A stretch of DNA of 64,000 bases, taken from contig CM019067.1 in assembly GCA_009667805.1 (NCBI GenBank), forward strand, positions 247,353,721-247,417,720. Reading direction: 5' to 3'. Below, piece after piece: positions 12,053-24,335 of this stretch. Under the pieces are notes generated by a model. It did not search any database. It saw nothing but the letters and a program-made list of their open reading frames with translations, and had not been told where the DNA came from. This DNA comes from Leptobrachium leishanense (taxonomy: Eukaryota > Chordata > Amphibia > Anura > Megophryidae). Within the stretch, counting starts at the first letter, position 1. Each line of letters begins with the position of its first letter. The position numbers were made by a program, and so were the translations under genes.

Positions 12053-12470
12053 TATCCATGTGTGAGCTGGGGCCAATTGTATCCATGTGTGAGCTTGGGG
12101 CAATATATAAATGTGAGCTGGGGCCAATTATATCCATGTGTGAGCTGGGGCCAATTATATCCATGTGAGCTTGGGGCAATATATAAATGTGAGCTTGGGG
12201 CAATATATAAATGTGAGCTGGGGGAAATATATAAATGTGAGCTGGGGGAAATATATAAATGTGAGCTGGGGGTCAATTATATAAATGTGTGAGCTTGGGG
12301 CAATATATAAATGTGAGCTTGGGGCAATATATATCCATGTGTGACATTGGGGCAATATATAAATGTGAGCTTGGGGCAATATATTAATGTGAGCTGGGGC
12401 CAATTATATCCATGTGTGAGCTTGGGGCAATTATATCCATGTGTGAGCTGGGGGCAATATATTCATCTTC
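12053..12470 (+). repeat. minisatellite, right part
   Basis: Continuation of the array cut by the Tc1 element: units of about 22-27 bases with gtgagctggggcaatatata and spacer variants (atccatgtgtgagc, ataaatgtgagc). Unit types differ from the left part, where ccatgtgtgagc dominates; the ataaatgtgagc variant is expanded only here. Confidence 0.9.
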
Positions 12471-12696
12471 TGTATACTGTAATTTTCTTTTACGACTTAA
12501 GCACATAATTAGTTCAGACAGTCGTATGAAGTGTTTTTTCTAAAATAAATCTGTATTCAGGTCTAATTGCAGGGTTGGCACTTTGAGACACATAAGTTGG
12601 TTCAGCGATCCAGTTTGGGCACTCGGGCTCAAAAAGGTTCGCCATCCCTGCCATAGACTATAATGGCTCTGGTAAATTTACAACAGCTCTGGTTAA

Positions 12697-12948
12697 GACT
12701 GGGGTCAGACGAGCGTTTTGAAGAGCGGAAGGAATGTCCGTGAGAGTGGACGTTCCTACCACTCGACGCCTGTCTATGGAGGATCCTCCTAGTACTTTGA
12801 CGGAGAGGCCTGCTGCATGGACGCAGCACAGCCGCTGGTGCACGTGCAACAGCGTCTGGCCAGCCCCGTCGCAGTGTCAGAACACTCCGACGGACGACGG
12901 AAGCCACGTCAGTACGGGCACACCTAGTGCGTTCGTCTAAAACTGGCC
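12697..12948. mobile_element. PIF/Harbinger-like MITE, copy 1
   Basis: 252 bp with ends GACTGGGGTCAGACGAGCG and, reversed, GGCCAGTTTTAGACGAACGC, flanked by TAA at 12694-12696 and 12949-12951. The related hairpin MITE at 42326-42455 shows the uninterrupted site (tctggttaagttagcacc), so the 3-bp duplication can be verified. The interior is CpG-rich. Superfamily is inferred from the 3-bp TWA duplication. Confidence 0.8.
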
Positions 12949-12978
12949 TAAGTTAGCACAAACTCTGTAATACTGCCC

Positions 12979-15069
12979 AACATATATTATTTCAGCAAGA
13001 TGTAGATTTACAAATTCTGGCATCCATTACATCATGAAACATTAAAATTGAATAAGAAAGTTACCGATGTTCTCCCTGTAATACAAGCAGCCATTTAGGG
13101 TTGAATCATTTTCTGTTTCCACACGGTAAAGCTTACAGAGTCAATAAATATTAAAACCCTGACTGTGAAGGTTTAAGCTGAGATGTATGATTGAATGCAC
13201 GTGAGGTTATGAGGTGTTAGACAATCCCTTGCCACATTCAGGAGGTCGAAAAAGACGCTGCGTAAAAAATATAAAGCACTATAATAAACCCCATGCATAA
13301 AGGGGTCTAGGAGGATAAAGTAAGTTAACCTCTCCCATCCATATTCTGAGTAATTTTGTAATGGACTGGATAAAATACATATTTTTCCCTTATTCAAATA
13401 ATTTGTTACCATGTTGCAAATTATAAACAGCTGGTCTTCAACCATCAATGACTTAGAGTGTCAGATAAATAAAGCTTCATATTTTACATTCAATACAATG
13501 GGTTAAAGTCTCTGGAAATGAAACAATGATCTTTGAAATCCCATACGATTTCCTAGAATCAACAAAGTAAATAGAGTGAAGGAAACATGGCGCCTCTACA
13601 GGGACCCTACAAATCTCCATTACTTTGATAGATTTTTAGTGAGTGAGTCAATGCTTTTTCTATACTTTTGATAAGGAAATCCAGGACTTATTTAGGTTAG
13701 GATACGAATCTAAAAAGGGACACACTACACAGTGTGACCACTGAATGTTATCCAAGTGGTCACTTTGCTGTGAGCACCCTGCTCCCCAAATCAGCCCACA
13801 GAGTGTAAGGGCTTAGTCCACCCAGAACCTGGGCTCAGGTTTCAAGACCATTGGGAACCAGAAGAGGTTGAAGTCAAATTAGGGCAAAAAGGATATGCCA
13901 GAGGTCCACCCAAATCTTAACTTCAGGCCAATTAAGTCCTTAGGTTCTCAGTCGTATGACCCAATTGCAATGATTTATAATGGCTGCATGCACTTTTCGC
14001 ATCATCAATTTTCAGGAAGTGTAATAGTTTACTTACTCCAGATGACCTTGTTGAAAATGCCTATATCCCATGACATTTAAACACGGGTCTTTTGTACATC
14101 ATGCAAAACTCTCTGATTTCAACAAGCTGAAGACATCAAACAGAATGCACGATGTGAAACGATATGGATGAAGGCAGAACTGTCTGTAGCAAATTAGAGA
14201 TGGAATGTCTCCCTGGATTTTGCCAAGTTTCCAAACTAAACTGCAAACCAACATGATAATACACAGGAATATTACACAGAAGATCTACAAACACAAAACA
14301 TTTTGAAAGGAAACCTGTTAGGTAGTAGAAACAACAAAAGGTCAGTCAGCTGGTATTGATAAGAAACGGTCTCATCAATAAAGGAAAAAAATTTGTATAA
14401 CAATATGACATCTTTCTCCGAGCTTGCCTTGCTTGATTTTAGAAGATGAGCAATGAAAAATAAGTTATATACAGAAGAAAGATGGCATTCAGAGTAGCTA
14501 GTACCTCTAGAACTAGATACGGTTCTGTATGTGAAATTAATGATATATACATATACAAGCACACACCAAGGTGGTGCACTATCCCGACTATGTTCTGCAT
14601 TGGCCTTAACGCCCTTTATCATGTCAGCACTAAAGAAGGATATGGATATCAGGATGGCATCATGCTGTATGCCAAAAATCATCAACACACTGATTCACCT
14701 AACTTGGATAGAGAGACATGAGAAGGTCATTTGAACTGGGCAAGTTTGGGTGGATTGTAGCAAAAAGAGGGGGGGAGATAACCAACACTGAAGGGTCGAA
14801 TAGAAGACTTGAATAGTTACAATTACCTGGGACGATCCTGAACACATGGTAACCATGAGGAGGTGGCAGGGAGAGTAGTCACATCCACGTATTTCCATAG
14901 AGAGTCCAGAACATCAGGTCTGTGCAAGAACAAGGTCCATACCATCAACACACATGCCCCACCAGTCATTATACAAAGTGCTGGATTAAGGCCTTCATGG
15001 GCCTGAAGCAGAACAGTTGGGTGTGCCTCTGCCCCCCTTCTATTCTCTTACCCAATGTGCCATTACCAG
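12979..15069. other. elmo1 intron, no gene seen
   Basis: AT-rich intronic DNA. A stretch at about 13715-13860 (gggacacactacacagtgtg, then gtggtcac) resembles 24970-25075 and is probably an old repeat. Open frames here (for example 14272-14688 minus) show no domain. Confidence 0.5.
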
Positions 15070-16861
15070 TAGGGATGGGCTGGCGGTTCGATGCGAACAT
15101 GAGTTCGCATCGAACATTGGCCATTTGAAAGTTTGCGAACTTCGAACTTTTCAGGCCGTTCCAAAAAGTTCGAAATAATAAATAATTTTGAATTTGTTTT
15201 AAAAAATGCTTAAAAAAATCCAAAAAAAAATCTGAAGATAAAGAGACTCTTTACTGCAGAATATTATAAGCAACGGTTTATTAGATATTGAATTAAAATG
15301 GAAATATTTTTAACATTGAAGCCTATGGGATAAAACAATCTTGTTGCTAAAACATCAGGCAGATGAGGCCCTCTAATCAGGCACTGTAGAGGGCAGCCCG
15401 CCGGGGTCTCCCAAGGATCCCTTGAGGAGCATGCGTCCGCTGGATGACAGAACTGCAACTGTGCGGGCAGGCCAGCCGGGTGCTTGTGGCAGAGAGGTGG
15501 TGCAGGGAGGGAGCCACTTCACCTGCGGCCACGGCAGACCCCCCCCCCACAACCAGGATCCAGGGAGCCTCCACTGACTGACCACCAGGCTAAGGTAAGG
15601 TGACACATTTCTAAAAAAATTTAATCCGAGGATATTTTTAAATGTCCCAGGGAACATAAAATAAAACTTTTTTTCTTTCTTTCTAATTCTCACCTGATTC
15701 CTGGATCCACCAACAAGCGCAGCCTCCCGCGCTGTTAGACGCTGCATACACCGGTGCGCTGTGTGCAGCTTCTGAGAAGATACGCTATTAGCGTAGAGGG
15801 AGCGATGCAAAGTGCGCACCCGGCTTCCTCGCTACACTAATAGCGTATATTCTCAGAAGTATACTTGTTACTTACCCTGCTTGTTCTGAGGACCCGATCT
15901 GTTGCCGGCTTTGCCTGCCATTTGACTATTCTCTCTGTGTACTCCCTGCCTGTTCTGTTTGCCTCCTGTTGCTACTGGTGTGCGCCGATTCTCACCATAT
16001 ACAGTAGCGCAGTACAAGTGCCTAAACGCTGCTGACCCGGTTTTGTTATAACAACTACTCTCGCTCTGAGCCCCTGTCTGGTATATTCCGCTGTTTGTTA
16101 CTGCTGGTGTGCTTCCATCCTGGTCATATACTATAGCGCAGTACAAACATATATTAATCTCAGTCTGTGGTGTATATTGTTGGTGCTGTCTCCCTGGCCT
16201 GTGTGGATGCTAGAGGTTAGTTTTAGTGGTCCCGAGTCCCGACCATCCTAAGGATCGGAGGCTTAGAGGTCTGTTACCAGGGATCCTACCAGGTCTGTCC
16301 TGGGGAATCGTTACAAATATGCGCTGAACGCCACAGCAAGTGTTAATGCTCATGCTATTTTAGTGCACCTGTTGTTACTTTCATCCAAAGCCTGCATAAG
16401 TGTCACCATAATTTAGCCAAAAAAAAATCACTAAACTTGTTCTGCGTCTCCTAAAACGTCTCCTCTTTTCATACAGGCTGCCGCTCCAAGCAGTTGTTTA
16501 TGAATAGATTAAAGGAAAACCATCATTTGCCGTCATTTGAAATGTCATTTTTTTCTTTTTAAATGTTTCTATACATCCTACAAATCCGCCACTTCACGGG
16601 CAGGTTATGTTCCTTTAAAAACGTTTTTTTTAAACTTTTTTTCCTTGGTTTCCTGTCCCCCAGGGCACTACCCGGACCCCCATACACCTTTTATGGCAAA
16701 TATCTTGCATATATGCCCTCTTGGAGGGCACTCTAAAAATCGAACGTTGGAGTCCCATTGACTTGCATTGAGTTCGAATCGTGTTCGCGTTTGAATTCTA
16801 ACTTTTTCAAATGTTCATGTTTGAATGCGAACTGAACACGGGGGTGTTCGGCCCATCACTA
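15070..16861. mobile_element. hAT-like TAGGGATGRGC element, copy 1
   Basis: 1792 bp. Starts TAGGGATGGGCTGGCGGTTCG and ends gttcggcccatcacta, inverted copies of each other. It has a perfect 8-bp duplication, attaccag, at 15062-15069 and 16862-16869. The subterminal regions are dense in TTCGAA/GTTCG words. The interior block at 15230-15660 (ctctttactgcagaatatta, then CpG-rich gagggcagcccgccgggg) recurs in the copy at 29393-31627. No transposase is encoded. Confidence 0.85.
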
Positions 16862-17079
16862 ATTACCAGAAGCTCAATGGCAACTTTTGGCCTCGGAGGC
16901 AAGTACAACCAAGAGGCACATAGTGCAGCAACTCGACCTCCCCCCCTTAAAGTGTGTCTGCCGCTCATCTCTGCTCTTACTCCCAGCCTCCGCACTAAAT
17001 TTTCTCTGTTATAAATCATGCCCACACCTCTTCACAGAAGCAAGCTGCGGCATCGGGTAAGCAGCAGAGAAGGGAGCAG

Positions 17080-17830
17080 CCTTTCACCCCTCTGTGCCAG
17101 CTCATTTTGCACTCATGTTTAAACTAAATTTGAAGGCTTTTTTTTTTTTTTTTTATAGGACCCAGACAAATTATGAATCCATTATTTCAGCAGACTTGGA
17201 AGATTAAAAAGATATCATTTCCATTTGTATACATCATGTCCCGTCAGAACGAACAAAAAATAAATAAAAAAATAAGGTAAAAATTTTTTTTTTAATTCCA
17301 TTCAGATTTCAATCATTTACAGCATGTAAAATTAGAATTCAACATTTGAATTCCAAACCTTTGTGGTTATATTCTATGGGCTACGATTATGGGGAAAAAA
17401 ATTGAAATAGAATGGAATGGAGAAAATATGCAATTTTAACAAAACTAAAAATTTTCGCTTGTGTTTTTCGAAAATTATGACCATGTATAATACATTGACC
17501 TGTCCAATGACCCCTAACTTGACTTTTTGGGGTGTAAAGAATGAAGATAAATAAGATTATAATATATAATTAGATACTTTTCTATTTTTACAAGTTACGC
17601 GGTCATATTTTGTATTGTTGGAAAGGCCATGCTCTACCTTTATTGCCATTGAGGCATCCTGCAATAGTAAATTTTACCAGCCAGACCGCTTCATGAATGC
17701 TCCACGGAAGCGATTACTGCTGGTATACCCGGTGAAGCGGCCGGCAGGCGAAAGGAGTGCCTTGAAGGAGTAATGATAAAAAAATTAACTAAAAATAAAA
17801 GTAAAAAAAAAAAAAAAAAGCCCCCGTTCC
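17080..17830. mobile_element. degraded fragment of TTAA element family
   Basis: Matches the start of the element at 50816 in order: cactcatgtttaaa, tttgaaggc, gacccagaca, then ttggaaaggccatg near 17620. It is diverged, and neither terminal TTAA can be fixed with confidence, so the limits are approximate. Confidence 0.55.
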
Positions 17831-17841
17831 CTAATCCCAAA

Positions 17842-19373
17842 TAGGGATGAGCTGTTCGGTTCGATCATTTCGGAGTTCGATTCGAACTTTGGTCGTTCGA
17901 AAGTTCGCGAACTTTGAACTTTTTGGGTGTGTTGGGTTCGAGTTCGCAAAATTTTTTTTTTGAAAAAAGTATAAAAAAATGCTTAAAAAATGTTAAAAAA
18001 AATCTAGAAATAAAAGAGACTCTTTACTGCAGAATATTATAAGCAGCAGTTTATTAGATATTGAATTAAAAACTAATGTGTACGTGCAAAGATTCTCAAC
18101 TCTAAATGACCTCTGTTCACAAACGGGCATAAACACCAAGTGTTTTTAGTCTGGTCTAATCAATTTGATACATTGTAGACTATACTGAGGTACTGAGGGG
18201 GTGGGGTAGTGTCTGCTTCTGCTTGAGATTTGAGAAGTGTTAATTTCCCTCCTAAAACTTCCTAATATGCTGCATTTAACTGCTGTGTGAAAAAAATACA
18301 AAATTTCCTCATTGCCCGCTTTTAACATCTAAAGCAATGTTATTTTTCACCTCGGGATTAAACATTCACAGGGTTATTCAGAGAGCGGTGAAAAGCAGGA
18401 GAATAACTGGAGAAGTGAAAATTCTAGGTCAAAATAGCCAAACCAGAAAAATTTTCCCATTTATCTCACTTTCCAAATCGGCTATTTGGTCTAGATTGTG
18501 CTCTTCTCCTGCCAGTTCTCCTGGCTTTCACCTCTCTCTCATGGTTGTTCAGAGAAAGGTGAAAACCAGGAGAATGGCAGGAAAAGAGAACAATCTGGAC
18601 CAAATAGCCGATTTGGAAAGTGAGATAAATGGGAGAATTTTTCTGGTTTGGCTATTTTGACCTAGAATTTTCCATTCTCCAGTCATTCTCCTGCTCTTCA
18701 CCGCTCTCTGAATAACCCTGACAGGGTATTCAGAGAAAGGTGAAACTCAGGAGAATGACTGAAGAGAAAATTCTAGGTCAAAATAGCCAAACCAGAAAAA
18801 TTCTCCCATTTATCTCACTTTCCAAATCGGCTATTTGGTATAGAATTTTCCATTCTCCGCTTTTCACCGCCAAAAAAATCAGTAAAATTTTTCTGTGTGT
18901 CCGAAAATGTCTCCTCTTTTCATACAGACTGCCGCCCCAAGCAGTTGTTTATGGATAGATTAAAGGAAAAGCATTTACCGTCATTTGAAATGTCATTTTT
19001 TTTTTAAGTGTTTCTATACATCCTAGAAATCCGCCACTTCATGGGCAGGTTATGGGGGACCTCCTAGGCACGATATTTGAAGGAATTTTTCGTTTTTATT
19101 TTTAACCCTTATTTCATGGAAAACTCACTGTCCCTTTAAAAATGTTTTTTTTTAACTTTTTGTCCTTGTTTCCTGTCCCCCATGGCACTACCCGGACCCC
19201 CATACACCTTTTATGGCAAATCTCTAGCATATATGCCCTCTTGGAGGGCACTCTAAAAATTGAACTTTCAGCCCCATTGACTTGTATTGAGTTCGAGTTC
19301 AAGTTCGAATTCGAACATTTGAAAGTTCGAGTTCGAATGCGAACCGAACTCAGGGGTGTTCGACTCATCCCTA
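17842..19373. mobile_element. hAT-like TAGGGATGRGC element, copy 2
   Basis: 1532 bp. Starts TAGGGATGAGCTGTTCGG and ends gttcgactcatcccta. It has a perfect 8-bp duplication, atcccaaa, at 17834-17841 and 19374-19381. The interior differs from copy 1: after the shared ctctttactgcagaatatta block it carries hairpin units (18369-18870) and then the shared right portion (tcctgtccccc, then tatgccctcttggagggc). No transposase. Confidence 0.85.
18369..18870. repeat. hairpin MITE units (CAGGGTTATTCAGAGA ends)
   Basis: 18369-18720 runs from cagggttattcagagagcgg to its inverted copy ccgctctctgaataaccctg. Inside are two alternating segments in opposite orientations (ccaaatagccgatttggaaa / tttccaaatcggctatttgg), so it is a double hairpin. 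A further partial unit follows at 18722-18870. Related units lie at 43495-43902. The target-site duplication is not clear. Confidence 0.7.
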
Positions 19374-20977
19374 ATCCCAAATACATTTTGAAGAAAAAAA
19401 AAAAAAGCTTTGGAAATAGCAAAGTGCTAATTGCACTTATTGTTAAATTAAAAAAAAAAAAAAACACGTAAACATTGGGTATTTCTAAACTCAGGACAAA
19501 ATTTAGAAACTATTTAGCCGGGGTATTTTTTGGTGGTTGTAGATGCGTCAGAGATTTTGGGGGTCAAAGTTTTTTCATCATTTCATAATTTTTTTTTACA
19601 GTAATTTATACGATATAATGAAAATAATTTTATCTTTAGAAATGTATTTAAGGGTGAGAAAAACAGAATACGTGTTGTTCAGTAGATGAGTAGGAGGAGC
19701 ATTTGAGCTAAACACAAACTGCACAGAAATGTAAATACAGCAGGGAGTACTTTTGGATAGACAATGGTAAAACAGTCTGGTCCCTAAGTGGTTAAAGTGT
19801 AATAGCCATTTACAGCAGGTAGCTAGAAAAATCAATGCGGAATTATTTTCAAGCAAACTAGTAATGTCAAAAGAGCAGCCTTTACAATGATTACAAAACC
19901 ATATAAAAAGGTGCATAACTCCACTTACTAGTTAATTGGATCTTTATCTATAAAGAGACGTAGTAGCATCTGTGACCAATTGATGCAGATTTATTTTACA
20001 TAGGTTTCAGTATCATCGCGCCTGCTCTCAGGATTTCATACCGTGTGCATGTTGCCCAACATTCAATCATAACCACAAGTCTGGTAGACGTGATCCTTAT
20101 TTGAAATATACAAAACCTTCATCAGCATAAGATGGGATTTAGCTTGAGTGCCTGTGGTTCTTTGCCAGTGGGAATAACTACTGCACATACTTTTGAATAG
20201 AACACTAAACCATAAAATTGTGGGTTTTATGAAATTACATAATACTTGTGTTTAAGTGCCAGTGCAAATTTCTAAAATTAGGCACAGGCCTCTTTTGATT
20301 TTAACAGTGTAATAACAGAAGCATACGTGGCTCTTAGATCCAAGAAAATATTATATATAAGAGATCCATCTACATAGATCCATCTTTTTAACCCAAAAAT
20401 AAATTTTACATTTCATGGTGTTTGATAAATCACTTAATAATTTTTTTTAATGATTTGAAAATGCTTTTGAAAAGAATTAAATCAGAACCCTAGTTGGTAA
20501 CATGGAGCATCCCTTAGCTGTTCCGTTTATCTGCTCTATTGCGACCAAGATGCTGTATTAGTGGCTTGAGTCGTGAAAGTAGGGAGTCGCTTCACTAGAC
20601 TGGACGCAGCGCTGCCATCGGTTCCTAGAGTTCATAGGACCCAATGAGACGAGCACAACCCTGCATGAGGTTGCATAAGCAGGGATACGCCTTGACTGTG
20701 GATGGACACTGGGAAATAGTTCATGTGGCCAGAGAAGGGGGTGGGGTTGTGCGGCCACAGAACCACGGGACCAGATGTAAAGTGTTTTTAAGCCATTTGT
20801 TTTTAATTGATAAGATAAATTGTAAAAGCAAAATCAACACCAGGGTCTCTCGCTGGTATTCATGCTTTAATACCAGATCGTGCTGAGAAATAACAAGCTA
20901 CTATTGAATAGCTTTGTTATTCTCGTGCTGGCCCGTGGTTAACACTTCCTATACAAAGTATAGGAACGGTTAACTTA
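19374..20977. other. elmo1 intron, no gene seen
   Basis: AT-rich intronic sequence with poly(A)/poly(T) runs. No splice-flanked exon or recognisable element was identified. Confidence 0.5.
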
Positions 20978-21402
20978 GGCTAGGGTCAGACGAACGCATT
21001 TTTCACATCTACCCTCAAAAAGTGCATCGATGCGTCCGAATGCATTTTTTCACGGAAGACGCGATAGCGGTCATACGTTGCGCAATTTAGGCCGTATTTT
21101 TTGATGGAGCTATAAAAAACAAATGGACGTGATGTTGGCCAGATGTTGACTGGATGTGCAGCGTCTGACGTCTCCTAATCACGCACACATGCCGCTATGC
21201 CGACGCAGCGCACTCTGTGCGTCAGTACTAGCGGTTCCACGTTCTTGAAAAAAGCGTTCGTTTGCCACTTGCGTTGTGCGGCCGATCTTTCGTACGGCCG
21301 TACTTCATATATTGACCATCATTGGACGTCATTTGCTGCTACTACGGGCGTAATAAAGTGCAGCTCAATGCACGTTCGCACTGCATTTGTCTGACCCCAG
21401 CC
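20978..21402. mobile_element. PIF/Harbinger-like MITE, copy 2
   Basis: 425 bp. Begins GGCTAGGGTCAGACGAACGC and ends with its inverted copy tttgtctgaccccagcc. TTA duplications are at 20975-20977 and 21403-21405. CpG-rich interior with repeated gacgt/acgtc words (for example 21040-21320) and no coding capacity. Confidence 0.8.
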
Positions 21403-21456
21403 TTAGAGTAAGGAGCCCCTAAAGCCAAGCTGCAAGGTTGGAATAAAGGCTTAAGC

Positions 21457-21638
21457 CAGTGTTTCCCAAACCTGTCCTCAGGACCCGCTGAAATGCCAAG
21501 TTTTCCAGATATCTGAAGCACAGCACAGGTGATATAATTTGCTGCTCAGTGATTGTAGGATTCAGTCTCTATTTCCCCAAGGTAATCTGCAAAATCTGGC
21601 CTGGTTGAGGGTCCTGAGCACTAGTTTGAGAAACACTG
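21457..21638. mobile_element. short hAT MITE (182 bp)
   Basis: Ends CAGTGTTTCCCAAACC and, reversed, CAGTGTTTCTCAAACTAG, with a perfect 8-bp duplication gcttaagc at 21449-21456 and 21639-21646. tgtcctcaggaccc on the left mirrors gggtcctgagca on the right. Non-coding. Confidence 0.85.
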
Positions 21639-21646
21639 GCTTAAGC

Positions 21647-22331
21647 GGTTCGGAATAATGGCCCGCACTTGTTAACTTAAAAGAATCGTTGGAATAATAC
21701 CCATATCAGTTATATAATATTTAGGGAGTAATGTTGCATGTCATTAAACCTAAATATAGATTTCATTGTAGAGCTCTTGCAAAATATGAAAGGACATGCT
21801 ATTAACCTCTTCACTGCCAAATTACCTACACATTTTTTTAATTGAAAAGCATTAATAAAAGCCATTTCAGCCCTTGAAACCCAACCTACACATATTCTTA
21901 ATACAGGATTGATCTTTTCCTTGTAGATAATCAAAAGGTTTTCATACCCAATCCCCTCCAAATGCCCCATTTGTCTGAAATGGAAGGGACTGTCATGCTG
22001 AAAAAGCAAACTTCCCCACTTATTTTTGCAAAGCAGGGGTATACACGCCTTTCTGAAGGGAGCGGCCCCTCTTCTAGTTGGCCCATCTCTTTCATTGATG
22101 TGTAGAGGACTGACATCAACCTTTTTTGAGCCTCACCATTGACACAAGCCCACCTCACTGGCAAGCCCATTCTCAGGCAAGCCCACCACTGCCCGATGTC
22201 ATACCTCTGTTGATAGGTATGCAGCTCTTCAATAACAGAGCTGAAGATATGTCTAATAGTTATTAGACATGTCCCCATACTTTTGTCCATATAATGCATG
22301 TCCAAGGAGTGAACACTTAAGTACTATACAG
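21647..22331. other. elmo1 intron, no gene seen
   Basis: Intronic DNA; no exon signal or recognisable element. Confidence 0.45.
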
Positions 22332-22724
22332 TGTGATTAGGGCCAGGATGGTAGACCATGAGTTTATCAGCTGGCGGATGGAGGACTCCCTTTTCTCCTA
22401 TAGGGTTAACTAACATTTGAGGCCTAATTAGGACTGCCCTGCCCTTTAAAGGAGAGGTTTGGTTCCCTCAGAGTGCAGTTGTGTGTGCCGGGTGCAGAGT
22501 GAAGTAAAGCCTAACCCTGGGCCCAGGAGAAAGGTAAACAATAGTTTACCTTTATAAATTGTTAAATTGTTTAGCCGTCCACCTTGCTAGACAGATGTGT
22601 TACAGTGTGAAGTTAGTCTCTGCTTCCAGGAGTATGTGTTTGTTTTGTATTTGGGATATTTTATCCTGCAATGGCTGCACAATAAACCAAAGCACCGATA
22701 TTTGTGTCCAGTGACTATATCACA
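22332..22724. mobile_element. possible solo LTR
   Basis: 393 bp running from TGTGATTAGG to CTATATCACA, with a 6-bp TGTGAT/ATCACA inverted terminus of the TG...CA kind. Inside are a TATA-like ccctttaaagg near 22441 and an aataaa signal at 22681, in the order expected for a promoter and polyadenylation site. Flanking acag and actg match at three of four bases. No internal retroviral or gypsy coding region adjoins it. This is a structural guess only. Confidence 0.35.
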
Positions 22725-24259
22725 ACTGTCATGATTGTTTACTGGATTAAATATTCATAATGCACATCTTATATAATATTTATTAATTATTGGTATCAAT
22801 AGCACTTGTCAAATGCTCTACAATTTCACCATACAACACATATTCAGTATCAACATTATTTTTCGCTACACAAGCAACGTTAGAACAAAAAAAATTGGGG
22901 GAGAATGTAAAGATTTTCATATGAAAAAGCTGGCCAAAACATATTGACCTCTGTCATTATCTTTGGAAAGAAGCAAAGTTCCCTGCCCAGGGCAGACCAC
23001 AAGCTTCCTTTTTCCAATGTTTGTCGAACACAAAATCACGTAGATGACTGGAAAAATATTTTTCAAAGTATGACCTGCCCAAGAAAAAATCTGCCACTGA
23101 ATAGCCAGCTTCATAAAAGGAATTCTTTAAAAATGTATTTGTATCCATAACACGATTTCCATTTAACTTGCAACATTAACCAGACATATTCTAATTTAGT
23201 ATTTTCAGTCCAATATAAATTAATGAAAATGGACTGATTAAATTGATATTCCAACTCTCACAGGCGTATTGAAATGAAATATATAAAAGCTGAAGACAGG
23301 CTGGGGAAAGGCCAGGATGGTTGATCCCATGTCCCTTTTTAAGCCAAAAGTATTTAGGCTATCACACCAGGTTTCCAGCACTGGAGTTTCCCTTGGTGAA
23401 CATCTTCTGATAGGCTTCAGGAATAAGACCTATGCCATCAATGGGGTGGGCATTTAACCAGCACTCAACTAGTCAGATGTGTCTTGATGCAAACACATGG
23501 GAGGCATTGGCTGGTTTAACATTGAACAGAGCTGTGCATTACTGTCCAAAACCCGAGAAGGCTGTCCAGTGGGAGCCAACAAGCAGCCTTCCTGCTTTGG
23601 AAGTCTGTCACAGATAGTACCCACAAGGGAGATTGTAGGTCGGGTCCCTCAGCTCACAAAGACCACTTAAATGAAATTAAATTATGGTGGTTAGCATGTC
23701 CCTTTAAGGGTTTTAGCATACTATCAAGGTTCAGAAAACATGCAAGACCAGCACTCGGATTCGGGCAGGAACCAATGCTGCATGAGGGCACTCCGAGCAA
23801 CTTCTTCAGGATCTGAAAGCTGTGCGTGTTAACTCCATACAAACAATTGGACAACAAAGGGGAATAATGGTTCCTTGTATCATCCCCATCATCGGTTCTT
23901 CAAGATCTGATGGCAAAGCATGCTTCCAAAACAGAAACTTGTAGATTTTAGCTTTTGCAAAATGACATCACCAGAGATTTAGGCATAGGAAATGAGGCCT
24001 GAGACACCCACCCACACAGGAACATTATTTAAATCAATCCTCTTCCCATATGTGACAGCAGATGTGATATTTTGGTAGACTCTCCCAAGGATGCAGATTT
24101 GCTTACAGGTGTTATATTCTGAAGCTAAACAACACACAAATTATGTAGAAATAAAGTACTTTAGATGCACACATTTGTAATTCCAAGTATTGTATGATAT
24201 CATCTTCTCAAACTTGGGGTGAAAATTGGCATGAACATAAAAATCAAGAAAATACTTAC
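22725..24259. other. elmo1 intron, no gene seen
   Basis: Intronic DNA immediately 3' (in the gene's direction) of the exon at 24260-24332. No further exon or clear element was seen. Confidence 0.5.
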
Positions 24260-24332
24260 TTTTTCTGTGATGTAAAAACCTGACCCATCTGCATGTTGAA
24301 GTGCATAGTTTTCATGACTCTGGATGGACCAG
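24260..24332 (-). CDS. elmo1: elmo1 coding exon (residues 40-64)
   Basis: This 73-bp minus-strand exon has an acceptor after a pyrimidine tract (cctttttattccattttatag, 24333-24353) and a donor gtaagt (24254-24259). It begins with one base completing a split Gly codon, then encodes WSIQSHENYALQHADGSGF and YITEK. Vertebrate ELMO1 has DGWS, then HE-(Y/F)-ALQHAD and FYITEK, at the same place; ELMO2 reads TLRYADG and LYITEQ. The preceding intron is phase 2 and the following one phase 0. The sequence lies in the N-terminal ubiquitin-like domain that binds active RhoG. The downstream intron to 2930 is about 21 kb. Confidence 0.93.
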
Positions 24333-24335
24333 CTA

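Larger units (their letters stand above)
4134..12650. mobile_element. non-autonomous hAT element hosting a nest
   Basis: Starts CAGTGACAACGAACCTATGG and ends, read backwards, CAGGGATGGCGAACCTTTTT: imperfect hAT-type inverted ends. It is flanked by a perfect 8-bp duplication, ccatagac, at 4126-4133 and 12651-12658. Without the Tc1 insertion the element is about 1.14 kb. It contains a CpG-rich segment (4190-4400) and a minisatellite, and no hAT transposase. The end sequence resembles hAT MITEs common in vertebrates. Confidence 0.85.
4073..12978. mobile_element. hairpin MITE split by two insertions
   Basis: The outer arms are GGGCAGTATTACAAAG (from 4073) and, reversed, the same word ending at 12978 (ctgtaatactgccc). 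Removing the hAT insertion (4134-12650 plus one 8-bp duplication) and the MITE at 12697-12948 (plus 3 bp) leaves 126 bp. An uninterrupted relative of 130 bp with the same arms (gagctgttgtaaactt / aagtttacaactgctc) is at 42326-42455. It has no coding capacity. Superfamily is not assigned. Confidence 0.8.

Noticed and set aside
19142..19471. Similar open frames shared by 19.1-19.5, 31.3-31.6 and 53.1-53.4 kb
   Set aside because: They lie in the shared right ends of the TAGGGATGRGC elements and are repeat-derived.
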